Assembly: GCA_034044135.1 (NCBI GenBank)
Contig: CP139021.1
Location: 2,185,635-2,249,634, forward strand
From: Flammeovirgaceae bacterium SG7u.111
GTDB taxonomy: Bacteria > Bacteroidota > Bacteroidia > Cytophagales > Flammeovirgaceae
DNA: 64,000 nt
Direction: 5' to 3'
Shown here: positions 18,144-26,773 of the stretch, piece by piece
Layout: each line of letters opens with the position of its first letter
Numbering within the stretch: the stretch's first letter is position 1
Notes under the pieces: model-generated
The model's database searches: none
What the model was told of the DNA's origin: nothing
What the model saw: only the letters and a program-made list of their open reading frames with translations
Position numbers and translations under genes: made by a program

Positions 18144-18262
18144 CGAAGAACTACCCCTTTCCGTAGGGATTTTAGTCCATATCTGCCAGTTTGTTCCAGT
18201 TATTATTTTGGAGGGCAATTATAATTTTCAAAAGTTCTATTTAGTCGGTGGAGGAGGAATAA
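18144..18262 (+). pseudogene. decayed copy of the 3' end of the flippase-like gene
   Basis: This stretch aligns along its whole length with 11272-11392, the last 120 bases of the flippase-like gene, in the same orientation. The first 65 bases are about four-fifths identical by eye and still read EELPLSVGILVHICQFVP against EELSLSVGILVHICQFVP. A one-base insertion near 18215 then breaks the frame. The shared end (AGTCGGTGG, GAGGAGGAAT) marks the original stop region. No remnant of the rest of the gene is seen. Around it, 17972-18387 holds only the efflux terminator and no other recognisable gene. Confidence 0.82.
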
Positions 18263-18387
18263 ATTGTTTTTCCAAACTTATTCACGCTCCATGCAACCTT
18301 CTTCCAATTGATCCATCTTTTGAATGGGAAATGAAGAATACATTTTTTTCTTTTCAAATTCATTTATAGAAATAAAACAAAAAAAAC

Positions 18388-19137
18388 ATGGGAATGTCTA
18401 ACCTCAAAAAAATACTGCTAATTGCGCTATTGTTAAGCTTTGGAATGGGTACAGGGTTTGCCCAAGAAGTGGATTTGCCTGCTTTCACCAAGTTGGTGGT
18501 CAGTCCTGATATCAACCTGATTTTGGTGAAAGGCGAGAAGGAGTCAATCAGAATGGATTTTAGCGGGATTGATGAAGAAAAGATAAATTACCGAGTGAAA
18601 GGGAAGAAACTGCAAGTTTTTCTGGACAAGGCAAGGTTACTGCCCAAGTATAAAAAAGAGCGGCACGGGTATTCGAGAAACTCGTACAATATTTACAAAG
18701 GGGCGATGGTGACGGCTTATGTGACGTATACAGACCTTACAAAATTGGTGATAAGAGGAGAGGAGGATGCTGTTTGTAAATCGCCCATTGAAGCGAAAAA
18801 GTTCCGCTTGAAGGTATATGGAGAATCGGATGTGAAGCTTGCATCTGTGGATGCAAAAAAGCTGAAGCTGAATTTGAAGGGGGAGAATTATGTGAAGATA
18901 TCGGCTGGGAAAGTAGAAACGCAGGTGTATAAATCGTATGGGGAAAATGAGGTCAAATCGAAGGGTTTGATTGCCCAAAAAAGCAAAGTGAAGTCGTATG
19001 GAGAAGGAAGGGTCTCTATCAATTCTACTGATAAAGTGGTAGTTACTTCGCTCGGCGAAGTGGATGTGAGGTACGAAGGAACGGCAAAGCTGAGTAAAGG
19101 GATAATTTTAGGAGAGTCTGATATTATAAAAAAGTAG
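18388..19137 (+). CDS. secreted DUF2807 (GIN domain) protein
   Basis: 249 residues with a signal peptide ending at GFAQE (about residue 26). The mature part begins VDLPAFTKLVVSPDINLILVKGEKESIRM, the typical opening of DUF2807 (putative auto-transporter adhesin head, GIN domain), followed by a right-handed beta-helix-like ladder in which Gly-Glu turns recur (RGEEDAV, YGESDVKL, KGENYVKI, YGENEVKS, YGEGRVSI, LGEVDVRY, LGESDIIK). That repeat every 15-22 residues is clear by eye. Members sit in the periplasm or at the outer surface; the function is unknown. Strong bidirectional terminator downstream. Confidence 0.83.
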   Translation: MGMSNLKKILLIALLLSFGMGTGFAQEVDLPAFTKLVVSPDINLILVKGEKESIRMDFSGIDEEKINYRVKGKKLQVFLDKARLLPKYKKERHGYSRNSYNIYKGAMVTAYVTYTDLTKLVIRGEEDAVCKSPIEAKKFRLKVYGESDVKLASVDAKKLKLNLKGENYVKISAGKVETQVYKSYGENEVKSKGLIAQKSKVKSYGEGRVSINSTDKVVVTSLGEVDVRYEGTAKLSKGIILGESDIIKK

Positions 19138-19153
19138 GTGTTAAGTCTTTATA

Positions 19154-19200
19154 AAACAGGAAGGCCGGTCTTTATTGAGATCGGCCTTCCTGTTTGTTTT
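19154..19200. terminator. bidirectional terminator between convergent genes
   Basis: An 18-base stem, AAACAGGAAGGCCGGTCT with AGATCGGCCTTCCTGTTT, closes the loop TTATTG (one wobble). T-rich sequence follows on the plus strand and an A-run flanks the other side. It lies between the DUF2807 gene and the convergent desulfhydrase gene. Confidence 0.9.
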
Positions 19201-19215
19201 TACTTGGGTTATTTC

Positions 19216-20091
19216 TTACCTAATTCCACCTGTATGGAGCGCTAGTACGGTTTCCCCTTTTTTGAAGTAGCCATTTTTGATAAGCTCGTAGATGGCATAC
19301 ATCATTTTTCCAGTATAAATAAATTCTAATGGGATTTTATTGGCCCGCTCAAATTTTTTCATGAAAGCAAGTAGTTCGGGTGTTGACTTGGCATAACCGC
19401 CAAAGTGGTAGTCGAGGTTGACAGACCAGTTGTCGTACGCTTGCCCGTTGAAATCTTTGATGAGCTGTGTGACATCCTCTTTAAGGAAGTCGGCTCCTTT
19501 GAGCGAAGCGATGCCCAATACTTTTTTCTTTCCTCCTAAGCCAGCAACTAAACCTGCCAACGTACCGCCAGTACCTACAGCTGTGCAAATGCAGTCAAAA
19601 CCTTGGTCTATTTCGGGAATGATCTCTGCTACTCCACGTACAGCCAAGTTATTTGACCCTCCTTCGGGTACGAGGTAGAAATTTCCAAATCGTTCTTTCA
19701 GTTCGGCTATTACTTCAGGTGATGTTTTTTTGCGGTACTTTTCCCTGTCCATGTAGTGCAGTTTCATTCCTTGGGAAATGGCAAATTCGAGGGTGTTGTT
19801 GAGAGGCTTGGTTTCCTCTCCTCTGATTATCCCAATGGTATTGAGCCTAAAAAGCCTACCACCTGCCGCTGTAGCATAGATATGGTTAGAGAATGCTCCG
19901 CCAAAAGTTAATAGGGTATCAAACCTTTTGTCTCTAGCTTCGCTGATATTATACTTTAGTTTGCGCCACTTGTTACCTGAAACGGTCGGGTGAATTAGGT
20001 CATCTCTTTTTACCAACAGCTCTACTCCATACGGAGCTAATTCAGGATCGTTTACTCGTTCAATGGGTGTTTGATTGATAGTTACCTCCAC
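19216..20091 (-). CDS. 1-aminocyclopropane-1-carboxylate deaminase / D-cysteine desulfhydrase family enzyme
   Basis: 291 residues from a GTG start. A fold-type II PLP enzyme. Seen: LVKRDDLIHPTVSGNKWRKL, with the PLP Lys in SGNKWRKLKYN (about residue 41), the phosphate-binding FGGAFSNHIYATAAGG, and the glycine loop GTGGTLAGLVAGL. Enzymes of this family open ACC or eliminate sulfide from D-cysteine in the cytoplasm; Bacteroidota homologues are more likely desulfhydrases. It is about 10-15 percent shorter than the best known members (near 330), with the missing part at the C-terminus, which ends LALHTGGIR. Monocistronic. Confidence 0.87.
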   Translation of the reverse strand: MEVTINQTPIERVNDPELAPYGVELLVKRDDLIHPTVSGNKWRKLKYNISEARDKRFDTLLTFGGAFSNHIYATAAGGRLFRLNTIGIIRGEETKPLNNTLEFAISQGMKLHYMDREKYRKKTSPEVIAELKERFGNFYLVPEGGSNNLAVRGVAEIIPEIDQGFDCICTAVGTGGTLAGLVAGLGGKKKVLGIASLKGADFLKEDVTQLIKDFNGQAYDNWSVNLDYHFGGYAKSTPELLAFMKKFERANKIPLEFIYTGKMMYAIYELIKNGYFKKGETVLALHTGGIR

Positions 20092-20248
20092 TTTTCTTCT
20101 AATTATTAGGTTAAAACTTGGATATTGTTCAAAATAACAACGCTTTATGTATCATTAATTATTTAGGACAAGAAAATACAGAATGTTTGTACTTTATTAA
20201 AATACGGAAGCATTGAATGAATGTCAAGTATTTGTAGTAAAAACTAGC

Positions 20249-23200
20249 TTAGCTTTTCAAAAAAGCCCTAGCTTGTTCTACTGCTTCGTTGTATATTCCT
20301 GCTTTCTCTAGATTGTCCATATATCCCAAAAAGCGCTCCGTATAATTATCTTTTCCATAAGCCTGTCCTTTATACGTACGGAAAACTTCTTCTGCCTGAT
20401 CGTATTTTCCTTGGTATAAATAAGCTAAGGCAAGTTTGGTATTGGTCCAAGGGTAGGTGTCGTCTGCCCGTAGCCCAAGCAGGGCTGCTTTTTCAGCTTT
20501 TTCAAACTTTTGGTCGAACAAATAGTAATAAGCTAGGCTGTTGTAAACATTTGCCAAATCACGCTTGTTTTTGGCAATGTCTGCCCCAGCTTTCCTGTTG
20601 ATTCGGAGTAGTTTGCGGTATAGTTTGGCAGATGCCTCATAAGCAGGAATACGTTTTGCCCAAGGCAGGGACGACCAGCGCTGGGAAAGGAAAAGAGCAT
20701 ACATTTCTATCTCTGCTGGATCATCCGAATCGAAAATATCTAGGTCTATTTCTTTGCTTAAAGAGAACCTGACGTCGGCAAGCTCTATAGTAGTTTGAGC
20801 TGTTTGTTCTTTTGTGTGAAGCTTTTTGTATAGTTCTTCCGAAAAACCATAAAGTTTCATGGCATCATTAGGACGTTGAATTGCTTTTAAGCTATCGGCT
20901 TCTGTTTTGAAGAAACGTGCGTAAACTTTTAGCTCTTCAGCTACCTCTGCTGCGGCAAATGGCTCCAGTTTGTAGTCTTTTCCCAGTTGCCAATTCACTT
21001 CGGCTAGCGAGGTGAACACTCTTGGCGAATGAGCTATACTTTCATAATTCTCGTAAAGCAACTTGGCATCTGAAAGCCTTTGGATGTTGGCAAAATAATC
21101 GCCATATACTCGAAACCTAACTGTATCCCGCATGGTAATGACTTCCTCGATAGGTTCGAGGAGATCAAAAGCAACACGGTCTTCGGGCGTAAGGGGAGGA
21201 GTGGGGTGCTCTATCCTCCACTGGGAAATTGCCTCAGGGTGATGGCCGCCTTTAAAAGGGTTGGGCTGCAATTCCCATATTTTGGCAGTTTGGTCTGCCG
21301 AAGAAGTAAGCATCAAGTTTCCATTTGGGGAAAAGTCTAAGCTATTGATGCCGAGCAGATGACCGCTCAGGTCTGCTTTGAAATTGACCGCTCTACCATC
21401 GCCTGCTGGGTTGTCGCCTATTTCCCAAAGTTTCACCCTTCCGCTTGAAGATGCGGTGAGAAGTTGGTTGCCATTTGGCGAAAATTCAAAAAGCCTAAGT
21501 GGACGGGAATAACCTGAGAAATTTGCATCGCAAAGTAAGTTGCCATTATACCTCCAAAGTCTTGCCTTACCGTTTTGGTTAGCGGTAAGAATTCTAAGGC
21601 TATCAGGAGCGGCATGCTCGCTAAACTTGATGAAGTCGATGTTTGAGCCGTCCAAGAAACTAAGGTCAGCTAACAAAATCTGCTTGTTTTTCATGTCATC
21701 AGGCATTGACTGTATTGCCATTCTAGGACCTATACCAGCTAATAGCTCGTTCATGTTCCAAAGCTTTGCCTCATTGTCTGACCGGGTAAGTAGTAAGGAG
21801 CCATCTGGCGAAAGTTTTACATCTGCAATTGCATGGCTGTGAAGGCCTACGGTGTCAAGTTTTACCGTGTCGGTGATATTTATGGTATTGAAAAAGCTTC
21901 TGCTTGCTGGGGCAATGCGCTTAGGTTCAAAACCAAGATTGAAGATTCTTTTATAACCTGTGGCAAGGTCGTATATTTTAGCATTTCCATTGCTAGATGC
22001 AATGAAAAGCCAAGGATCATTAGGTTTGGGCGAGAACTTGGCAAAATTAACGGGGTTATATCCGTTTCCAAGTTCCAACGTACTTAGGAAAACCCCATTG
22101 CTTCTCCATAACTTCCCAGTACCATTTTCTGTAAGAGTATAAATAAAACCTCCATCAGGGGAAATGTTTGCTTCTATTACAGCTCCACCTTCTCCGTCTA
22201 GCACTTTTACCAGTCTTGATCTTCTCCCGTTTATTTCCCAAACCCTGGCTGTCCCGTCTCTTGACCACGTGACCAACGAGCTTCCATCATTGGAAAAAGA
22301 TGCGCCAGTAACTCGGTCGGAGTGTCCTGCAAGAGAGGTGATAAAGAAGCCTTCGTCGCTCCATAATATAGCTTTTTTATCTCTAGAGCATGTGACGATA
22401 AAATTGCCGTCTTGGGAAAAAACTGCTGTGTCTACTAGGTCCTGATGGCCGTCAAGAGTTTTCACCAACGAACCATCAGTTTTCCAAAGCTTGGCGGTGT
22501 TGTCATCCGAGCAAGTCAAAACCAAATTGTGATTGGGAACAAAGGCAGAATAGTTTACCCTTCGGGCATGCTTAAGGTTTTTGAAGTTTTGTATGTTCAA
22601 GAAATTATCCAAAGCGTCTAAGATTGGCTTCGGCGGATCGGTTTTTACCAAGTCATATGCTTCCAAGGCCACGCTCATGGCTTTGGTAGGGTTGTTCTCG
22701 CTTACCAAAAGCCCAACTGCTGTATTTGTGAGCAAAAGCGATTTGGCTTCACTCGCACTTTTTGCCGCTTTTATCTCGTTTTCTCGGGCTATTTGGCGGT
22801 TATATTCGGCAATACCAAAACTAGCCACCGCCACAAGTAAAAGCACAAATGCAGCCACCAAGGCTATTCGAACAATTCTAAGACGTTTCCTGAGCGTTTC
22901 CTCTATTTGTTTTTCCTTTTGGCGGATAGCCTGAACGGTTTCCTTGCTCAAGGCAATAAATTTTTCTTGAAGGGAAGTGGGCGGAGGGTCTTTTTTAGCC
23001 GATTTTGTATCTAAAAGCCAAGCTTCTGCTTGGACAGACTCAACTTCGCCCAAAAGCAATTCTTTTGCACTATTTTCATCGCCCGACTTTTTGACCTGCT
23101 CCTGCCAATCCATTGCCTTTTGTTGCCATTTTTTGTGGCTTTGCACATGCTCTCGGTCAATGTTGAGGGTACGCATCAGCTGGTTAAAAGCGGCTTGGAA

Positions 23201-24826
23201 GTCGGCATTCTCATGCTCAAAGTTTACCCACTGCACCTTAGAAAGCGCCTCGGGCAAAAGGGAGGCGTCCGTAGGGCGCACCATTACATTGATGAACCTT
23301 TTGCCAAGTTTTTCGGCGTAGGCAACTTCTTCTATGCAGTAAGAAGAGTTGACAGAGTCTGGGGAAATAATGAACAAAAAGTTATCGGCAGAAGCAATTC
23401 CCTTTTTTATCTCTTCTTCAAAATCAGCCCCTTCTGCTATACTATCCTGGTCGAACCAAGTTGTTTTTCCATTCAGTTCTAGTTCGGCGTTGAGCTTGCG
23501 TGCAAAGTCGCCGTCTTTTCGCGAGTAGGCAATGAAGACTTCAATGTCCATTTCCCCATCATGTGCTTCACTTGCTTTTATAAATTCCTCGTGAAGGTCA
23601 GTTGGGGCATATTTCCCTTTTTGTTTTCCCTGTCCCAGCCAAACTTTTGCATTTTGAAGGTTGAAGCCTCTTAGCAAAATGCTGGTATTATGCTTTTGAC
23701 GCTGCCATTTGAGCGCTTGCGCCAAAAGGATTTTGTGTTTTTCAAAATATCGGCCATCCTCGTTGATCACTTTCAGGATCTGATCGATATCTTTTTCAAA
23801 ATCGTCGAGAGCTACGTTGTTTGTGAAGTCTATGCAGCTTAATCCTTTGAGCAAATCGGGAAACTCGTTCGCAGCTACTTCTTCTATAAGTAGCGGAATG
23901 ATTCGTTTATTGAGCTGGAAAGCGTAGTTAAGTTCTCTAAGACAGTTTTCCGATACAATTGATTCTTTGGAGATAAAAAACAGGAAATTGTCTGCTTGTT
24001 CTATCCCTGTAAGTGTAGCCTGTTCGGCATCCTCACCCGACTGTATGTCGCGTAAGTGAGTCCAGGTGGTAATGCCATTTCTGGCTAACGATTTTTCCAC
24101 TTTTTCCCTGATTTCCACATTTCCCGTAGGGTGGGAAATGAACATGTTGGTCATCAGGTTTTCGGCGTTCTTTTTCGAATCGCAAATGTATTCGGCATGT
24201 AAGTCTGTGGGAAGGCAAGGCGGCTGTTCTGGAGCTTTAAATTCTTTGAGAAGCCAGTTTTGTGCCTCGTGCCTGCGGTCGCCTACTAGTAAATATTTGG
24301 TTTTTTGCCTTTTCTTTTTCCACTCCAAAGCCCTTAGTAACAACTTTGTATGTTGGTCTACATAGCTTTTTTGAGTTTCAATGGCGAGTTTTAGGTCGTT
24401 TAGCCCTTTTGCATAATCGTCAATAGGTTGCCAGTTCTCAAGGGGTAAGCTAATATCTGCTTGCTCTCTAAGCGAAATCCAGTGAGTTTTACGAATGTTA
24501 GGATGCATTTTCCCCCAAACCGGATCGTCTTTTTCTGCTTCTACATGCAGGATGGGAAATATCCGTTTGTTATAGGCTTCGGCATGGAGAATTTCTTTGA
24601 GGCAAAATTCTGACTGAAGTGCGTGAGGGGAAATTACAAACAGAAAGTTGTCTGCGCTTTCTATGCCATTATCTATCCGCTGCTGATAGTCGTCGCCAGC
24701 AGGTATGTTAATCATATCCAACCAAACTGTATAACCACTTTCTACTAAGCTGTCATGCAGTTTGCGGGCAAAAGCCTTGCTTTCTTTCCGCCCATATGAA
24801 ATGAAAATATCCTTCTTCTCGAGCAT
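20249..24826 (-). CDS. triple-TIR, membrane-anchored WD40 protein with helical C-terminus
   Basis: 1525 residues. Three tandem TIR domains (about 5-155, 226-355, 427-555), each starting FISYGRK / MFISH / FIAYSRK and each keeping the S-x-x-C-x-x-E motif with the likely catalytic Glu (E78, E298, E500). Each is followed by a related linker of about 50 residues (ALEW ... LL.G ... A..WL ... PT.LH.EFI). Then a coiled segment, one membrane helix (652-672), the GLLVSENNPTKAMSVALEAYDL segment, a WD40 propeller of about nine blades (752-1186; repeats ending AKLW, AILW, ARVW, GKLW, VKLW, AKIW), and a helical TPR-like tail (1200-1525). Topology inferred: TIRs in the cytoplasm, propeller and tail across the inner membrane, unless the helix is buried. 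TIR domains cleave NAD or bind partners. No partner gene is adjacent; function unknown. Confidence 0.9.
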   Translation of the reverse strand: MLEKKDIFISYGRKESKAFARKLHDSLVESGYTVWLDMINIPAGDDYQQRIDNGIESADNFLFVISPHALQSEFCLKEILHAEAYNKRIFPILHVEAEKDDPVWGKMHPNIRKTHWISLREQADISLPLENWQPIDDYAKGLNDLKLAIETQKSYVDQHTKLLLRALEWKKKRQKTKYLLVGDRRHEAQNWLLKEFKAPEQPPCLPTDLHAEYICDSKKNAENLMTNMFISHPTGNVEIREKVEKSLARNGITTWTHLRDIQSGEDAEQATLTGIEQADNFLFFISKESIVSENCLRELNYAFQLNKRIIPLLIEEVAANEFPDLLKGLSCIDFTNNVALDDFEKDIDQILKVINEDGRYFEKHKILLAQALKWQRQKHNTSILLRGFNLQNAKVWLGQGKQKGKYAPTDLHEEFIKASEAHDGEMDIEVFIAYSRKDGDFARKLNAELELNGKTTWFDQDSIAEGADFEEEIKKGIASADNFLFIISPDSVNSSYCIEEVAYAEKLGKRFINVMVRPTDASLLPEALSKVQWVNFEHENADFQAAFNQLMRTLNIDREHVQSHKKWQQKAMDWQEQVKKSGDENSAKELLLGEVESVQAEAWLLDTKSAKKDPPPTSLQEKFIALSKETVQAIRQKEKQIEETLRKRLRIVRIALVAAFVLLLVAVASFGIAEYNRQIARENEIKAAKSASEAKSLLLTNTAVGLLVSENNPTKAMSVALEAYDLVKTDPPKPILDALDNFLNIQNFKNLKHARRVNYSAFVPNHNLVLTCSDDNTAKLWKTDGSLVKTLDGHQDLVDTAVFSQDGNFIVTCSRDKKAILWSDEGFFITSLAGHSDRVTGASFSNDGSSLVTWSRDGTARVWEINGRRSRLVKVLDGEGGAVIEANISPDGGFIYTLTENGTGKLWRSNGVFLSTLELGNGYNPVNFAKFSPKPNDPWLFIASSNGNAKIYDLATGYKRIFNLGFEPKRIAPASRSFFNTINITDTVKLDTVGLHSHAIADVKLSPDGSLLLTRSDNEAKLWNMNELLAGIGPRMAIQSMPDDMKNKQILLADLSFLDGSNIDFIKFSEHAAPDSLRILTANQNGKARLWRYNGNLLCDANFSGYSRPLRLFEFSPNGNQLLTASSSGRVKLWEIGDNPAGDGRAVNFKADLSGHLLGINSLDFSPNGNLMLTSSADQTAKIWELQPNPFKGGHHPEAISQWRIEHPTPPLTPEDRVAFDLLEPIEEVITMRDTVRFRVYGDYFANIQRLSDAKLLYENYESIAHSPRVFTSLAEVNWQLGKDYKLEPFAAAEVAEELKVYARFFKTEADSLKAIQRPNDAMKLYGFSEELYKKLHTKEQTAQTTIELADVRFSLSKEIDLDIFDSDDPAEIEMYALFLSQRWSSLPWAKRIPAYEASAKLYRKLLRINRKAGADIAKNKRDLANVYNSLAYYYLFDQKFEKAEKAALLGLRADDTYPWTNTKLALAYLYQGKYDQAEEVFRTYKGQAYGKDNYTERFLGYMDNLEKAGIYNEAVEQARAFLKS

Positions 24827-24977
24827 TATTTGGTATGTGTGTTAGGGTTAGGCAGCATAACTAGCTAGATTCATGACCAAGTTAAATGAATATTACGATT
24901 AAAGAAAGTGTTACGTTATGGAAAACAGTATTTGGAGTGTTAAGGGCTATTTTGCTTTTATGTGAATTTAATGTAAA

Positions 24978-25006
24978 CAAATTTATTGGGTATTGCTCTA
25001 ATGCAA
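24978..25006 (-). promoter_or_regulatory. putative promoter of the triple-TIR gene
   Basis: Read on the minus strand: TTTTG (-33-like, 25004-25008 region) then an 18-base gap and TAAATTTG (24978-24985), which fits TAnnTTTG. It would give a leader of about 145 bases. The rest of the 304-base gap 24827-25130 holds only this and the opposing promoter at 25064-25094. Confidence 0.4.
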
Positions 25007-25063
25007 AATAATGTCTTTTAAAATAAAAATGAAGCTATTTTATATACAACATTAGCATACTTC

Positions 25064-25094
25064 TTGCGTAATGGTAAATATATAAGTAACTTTG
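25064..25094 (+). promoter_or_regulatory. putative promoter of the 25131 gene
   Basis: TTG at 25064-25066, a 20-base gap, and TAACTTTG at 25087-25094: a full match to the Bacteroidetes -33/-7 pattern, 36 bases before the start codon. Confidence 0.6.
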
Positions 25095-25130
25095 TGTTAA
25101 CAATAAGTTCATATTAAAACCTTTACAATT

Positions 25131-25640
25131 ATGGCAAATGTAGTTTACAGAGAAGAACAGAGATATGGGAAGTTGCAGGCAGTATTTGCTAGTTTGCTTT
25201 TGGCTACATCTTCTTTCTTCTATATCGATGCAGTAATTCACCAATCGGAAAAGCAACCTGTTCCGGCGTTTGTGCTCGGGTTAGGTATTATAGTGGCAGC
25301 AGGTTTATTGGTGTATATTAGAGCTTCGCGCCTTACCACTGAGGTGAGCAAGAAAAAAGTGTTTTGCAGTGTATCACCTTTCCAAAAGGAGAAAAAGAAA
25401 ATTAAACTTAAAGAGATTGAATCTATAGAAGTGATGAAAACTCCATTACTTGCCAAGCTGAATGGATGGAATATCCAGTTTGAAACGATGGAAGATCAAG
25501 AACATAAATTTTCTCTTATGGGAAGAAATGGGCTATCCATTACGCTCAAAAATGGCGAGCAATACTTCATAGGTAGCAAGCAACCTGAAAAGCTTAAAGA
25601 AGTGATTTATGCCCAAATGGCTAAATACTTGAATGTATAA
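25131..25640 (+). CDS. small membrane protein with PH-like cytoplasmic part, unknown function
   Basis: 169 residues; family not recognised. Two membrane helices (about 14-33 and 44-62) at the N-terminus, then about 105 soluble residues: strand-rich with Lys/Glu (VFCSVSPFQKEKKKIKLKEIESIEVMK ... FSLMGRNGLSITLKNGEQYFIGSKQPEKLKEVI). The pattern of strands with a closing helix resembles bacterial PH-like (DUF304-type) domains, but this is only a shape argument. It has its own good promoter and ends at a strong terminator, so it is monocistronic; it is divergent from the triple-TIR gene. The first third, being a helical hairpin with short loops, suggests both ends lie in the cytoplasm. Confidence 0.72.
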   Translation: MANVVYREEQRYGKLQAVFASLLLATSSFFYIDAVIHQSEKQPVPAFVLGLGIIVAAGLLVYIRASRLTTEVSKKKVFCSVSPFQKEKKKIKLKEIESIEVMKTPLLAKLNGWNIQFETMEDQEHKFSLMGRNGLSITLKNGEQYFIGSKQPEKLKEVIYAQMAKYLNV

Positions 25641-25668
25641 TAACCTTAACCACAATTACATAATGCAG

Positions 25669-25697
25669 AGCAGTGCCACTTTTGGTACTGCTTTTTT
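25669..25697. terminator. terminator between convergent genes
   Basis: AGCAGTGCCA pairs with TGGTACTGCT over the loop CTTT (one G-U), followed by six T and further T-rich sequence. It ends the 25131 gene and touches the stop codon of the opposite gene. Confidence 0.87.
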
Positions 25698-26508
25698 ATT
25701 TTACCTGCACATGGATATGATCATCGTGTCTTACTGCTTTGCACCCGTGGTATCTTATTCGGCTGTCGTTTAATCCAAGCCTACTCTTTAAATGGGGTTC
25801 AATAAACATCTTGCCTACCAAACTTGAGCTCAAGAAGCTTTTTACCAGTTTTTTTGTCCCCCCTTTTGAAAAGTTGAGTTCAGGGTTGATTCTTCCAAAG
25901 GTTAAATATTTTGGAAAGTCATATTGGAAATAGCCTTTTTCTTTGCAGAAAGAAATCTGGTCATGCTCCTTTTTTGTAGGTTCTTCAAAAATTCCATAGC
26001 CACTCCAAGACTTTTGTTTGGAAGTTATTTCACTCTTTGGTGTTTCGTAGACTAAGCTGATATCAATCTTTTTCCCATCGTTGTGGCTGAGGTGGGGAAG
26101 AAGTGGAAACCCGTCGTAAAAAGGGAAATTTGCATCCAAATAGCGAATATTAATAGCATTGTCTTGCCCCGCCAAAACTTTATCAACATTGGCAAGTAGT
26201 TGGTTTATGGTTGGTTTTACATAGTTCCTGTTTAGTAGAACAGTAACGAAATTAGTAGGCTTGATTCTTTCTGTGTTTTTTACTTTTTCTCTGCCAAAAA
26301 ATGGGGCGGTAAAGGGAATGATTAGAAAAGTGAAAATGAGGTATAAGGTAAGAAATAGGATGACTGGCTTTCCAATAAAACGGGTTTTCCATTTTTTTCT
26401 CCAAACCAAGCTCAGCAAATAAACCACACCACCAATTTGCGTGAGAATGGTCAGCAAAATGATACTTAATACTTCAAAGGTTATGGAAACTACTTTTTTT
26501 AGCCTCAT
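25696..26508 (-). CDS. membrane-anchored putative LAS-type zinc peptidase
   Basis: 270 residues. Two membrane helices (about 9-31 and 43-68), then an extracytoplasmic domain. Near the middle is LPHLSHNDGKKIDISLVY, which contains H-x6-D (HNDGKKID), and at the very end HDDHIHVQVK, which contains H-x-H. H-x6-D plus a C-terminal H-x-H is the zinc-site signature of LAS peptidases (M15 D-Ala-D-Ala peptidases, M74 MepA murein endopeptidases). Inferred role: cutting peptidoglycan or peptide in the periplasm while tethered to the inner membrane. Length and the RYHGCKAVRHDDH ending suit an M74-like protein. I do not recognise the exact family, and the metal-site assignment is by motif only. Confidence 0.62.
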   Translation of the reverse strand: MRLKKVVSITFEVLSIILLTILTQIGGVVYLLSLVWRKKWKTRFIGKPVILFLTLYLIFTFLIIPFTAPFFGREKVKNTERIKPTNFVTVLLNRNYVKPTINQLLANVDKVLAGQDNAINIRYLDANFPFYDGFPLLPHLSHNDGKKIDISLVYETPKSEITSKQKSWSGYGIFEEPTKKEHDQISFCKEKGYFQYDFPKYLTFGRINPELNFSKGGTKKLVKSFLSSSLVGKMFIEPHLKSRLGLNDSRIRYHGCKAVRHDDHIHVQVK

Positions 26509-26773
26509 TAATTTCCTTGTTTTCTAGGGAATATTCTTTTCTAATAAGTGTTTGTTGTGAAAGCTCTAAATAAGCGAGTTTTAGTCAAAATACAGCTGCT
26601 CATTTGTTCGGAATTTTCAATTTGTGTGCATAACCGCACAATGAAGGATGTGTGGGAAATGCAGATGTTTGTTTGTAAGAAGTTGTTAATTAGGTCTTTA
26701 TGTATTGATGGCATAGGTGTTGGTACTATGATTTGTGTGTCAAATTAATTTTTTCTCTAACTACAGTAGCTTT

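Noticed and set aside
18637-18978. Minus-strand frame opposite the DUF2807 gene
   Set aside because: It is the antisense reading of the regular repeat ladder, without a start signal or known domain.
22977-23482. Long plus-strand reading frames opposite the TIR gene
   Set aside because: Cys/Ser-rich, with no family pattern and no promoter; shadows of the minus-strand protein.
20249-24826. A STAND NTPase or caspase-like domain in the TIR protein
   Set aside because: No Walker A (GxxxxGKS/T) motif or His-Cys caspase pair was found between the TIRs and the WD40 part; the middle holds only linkers and a membrane helix.
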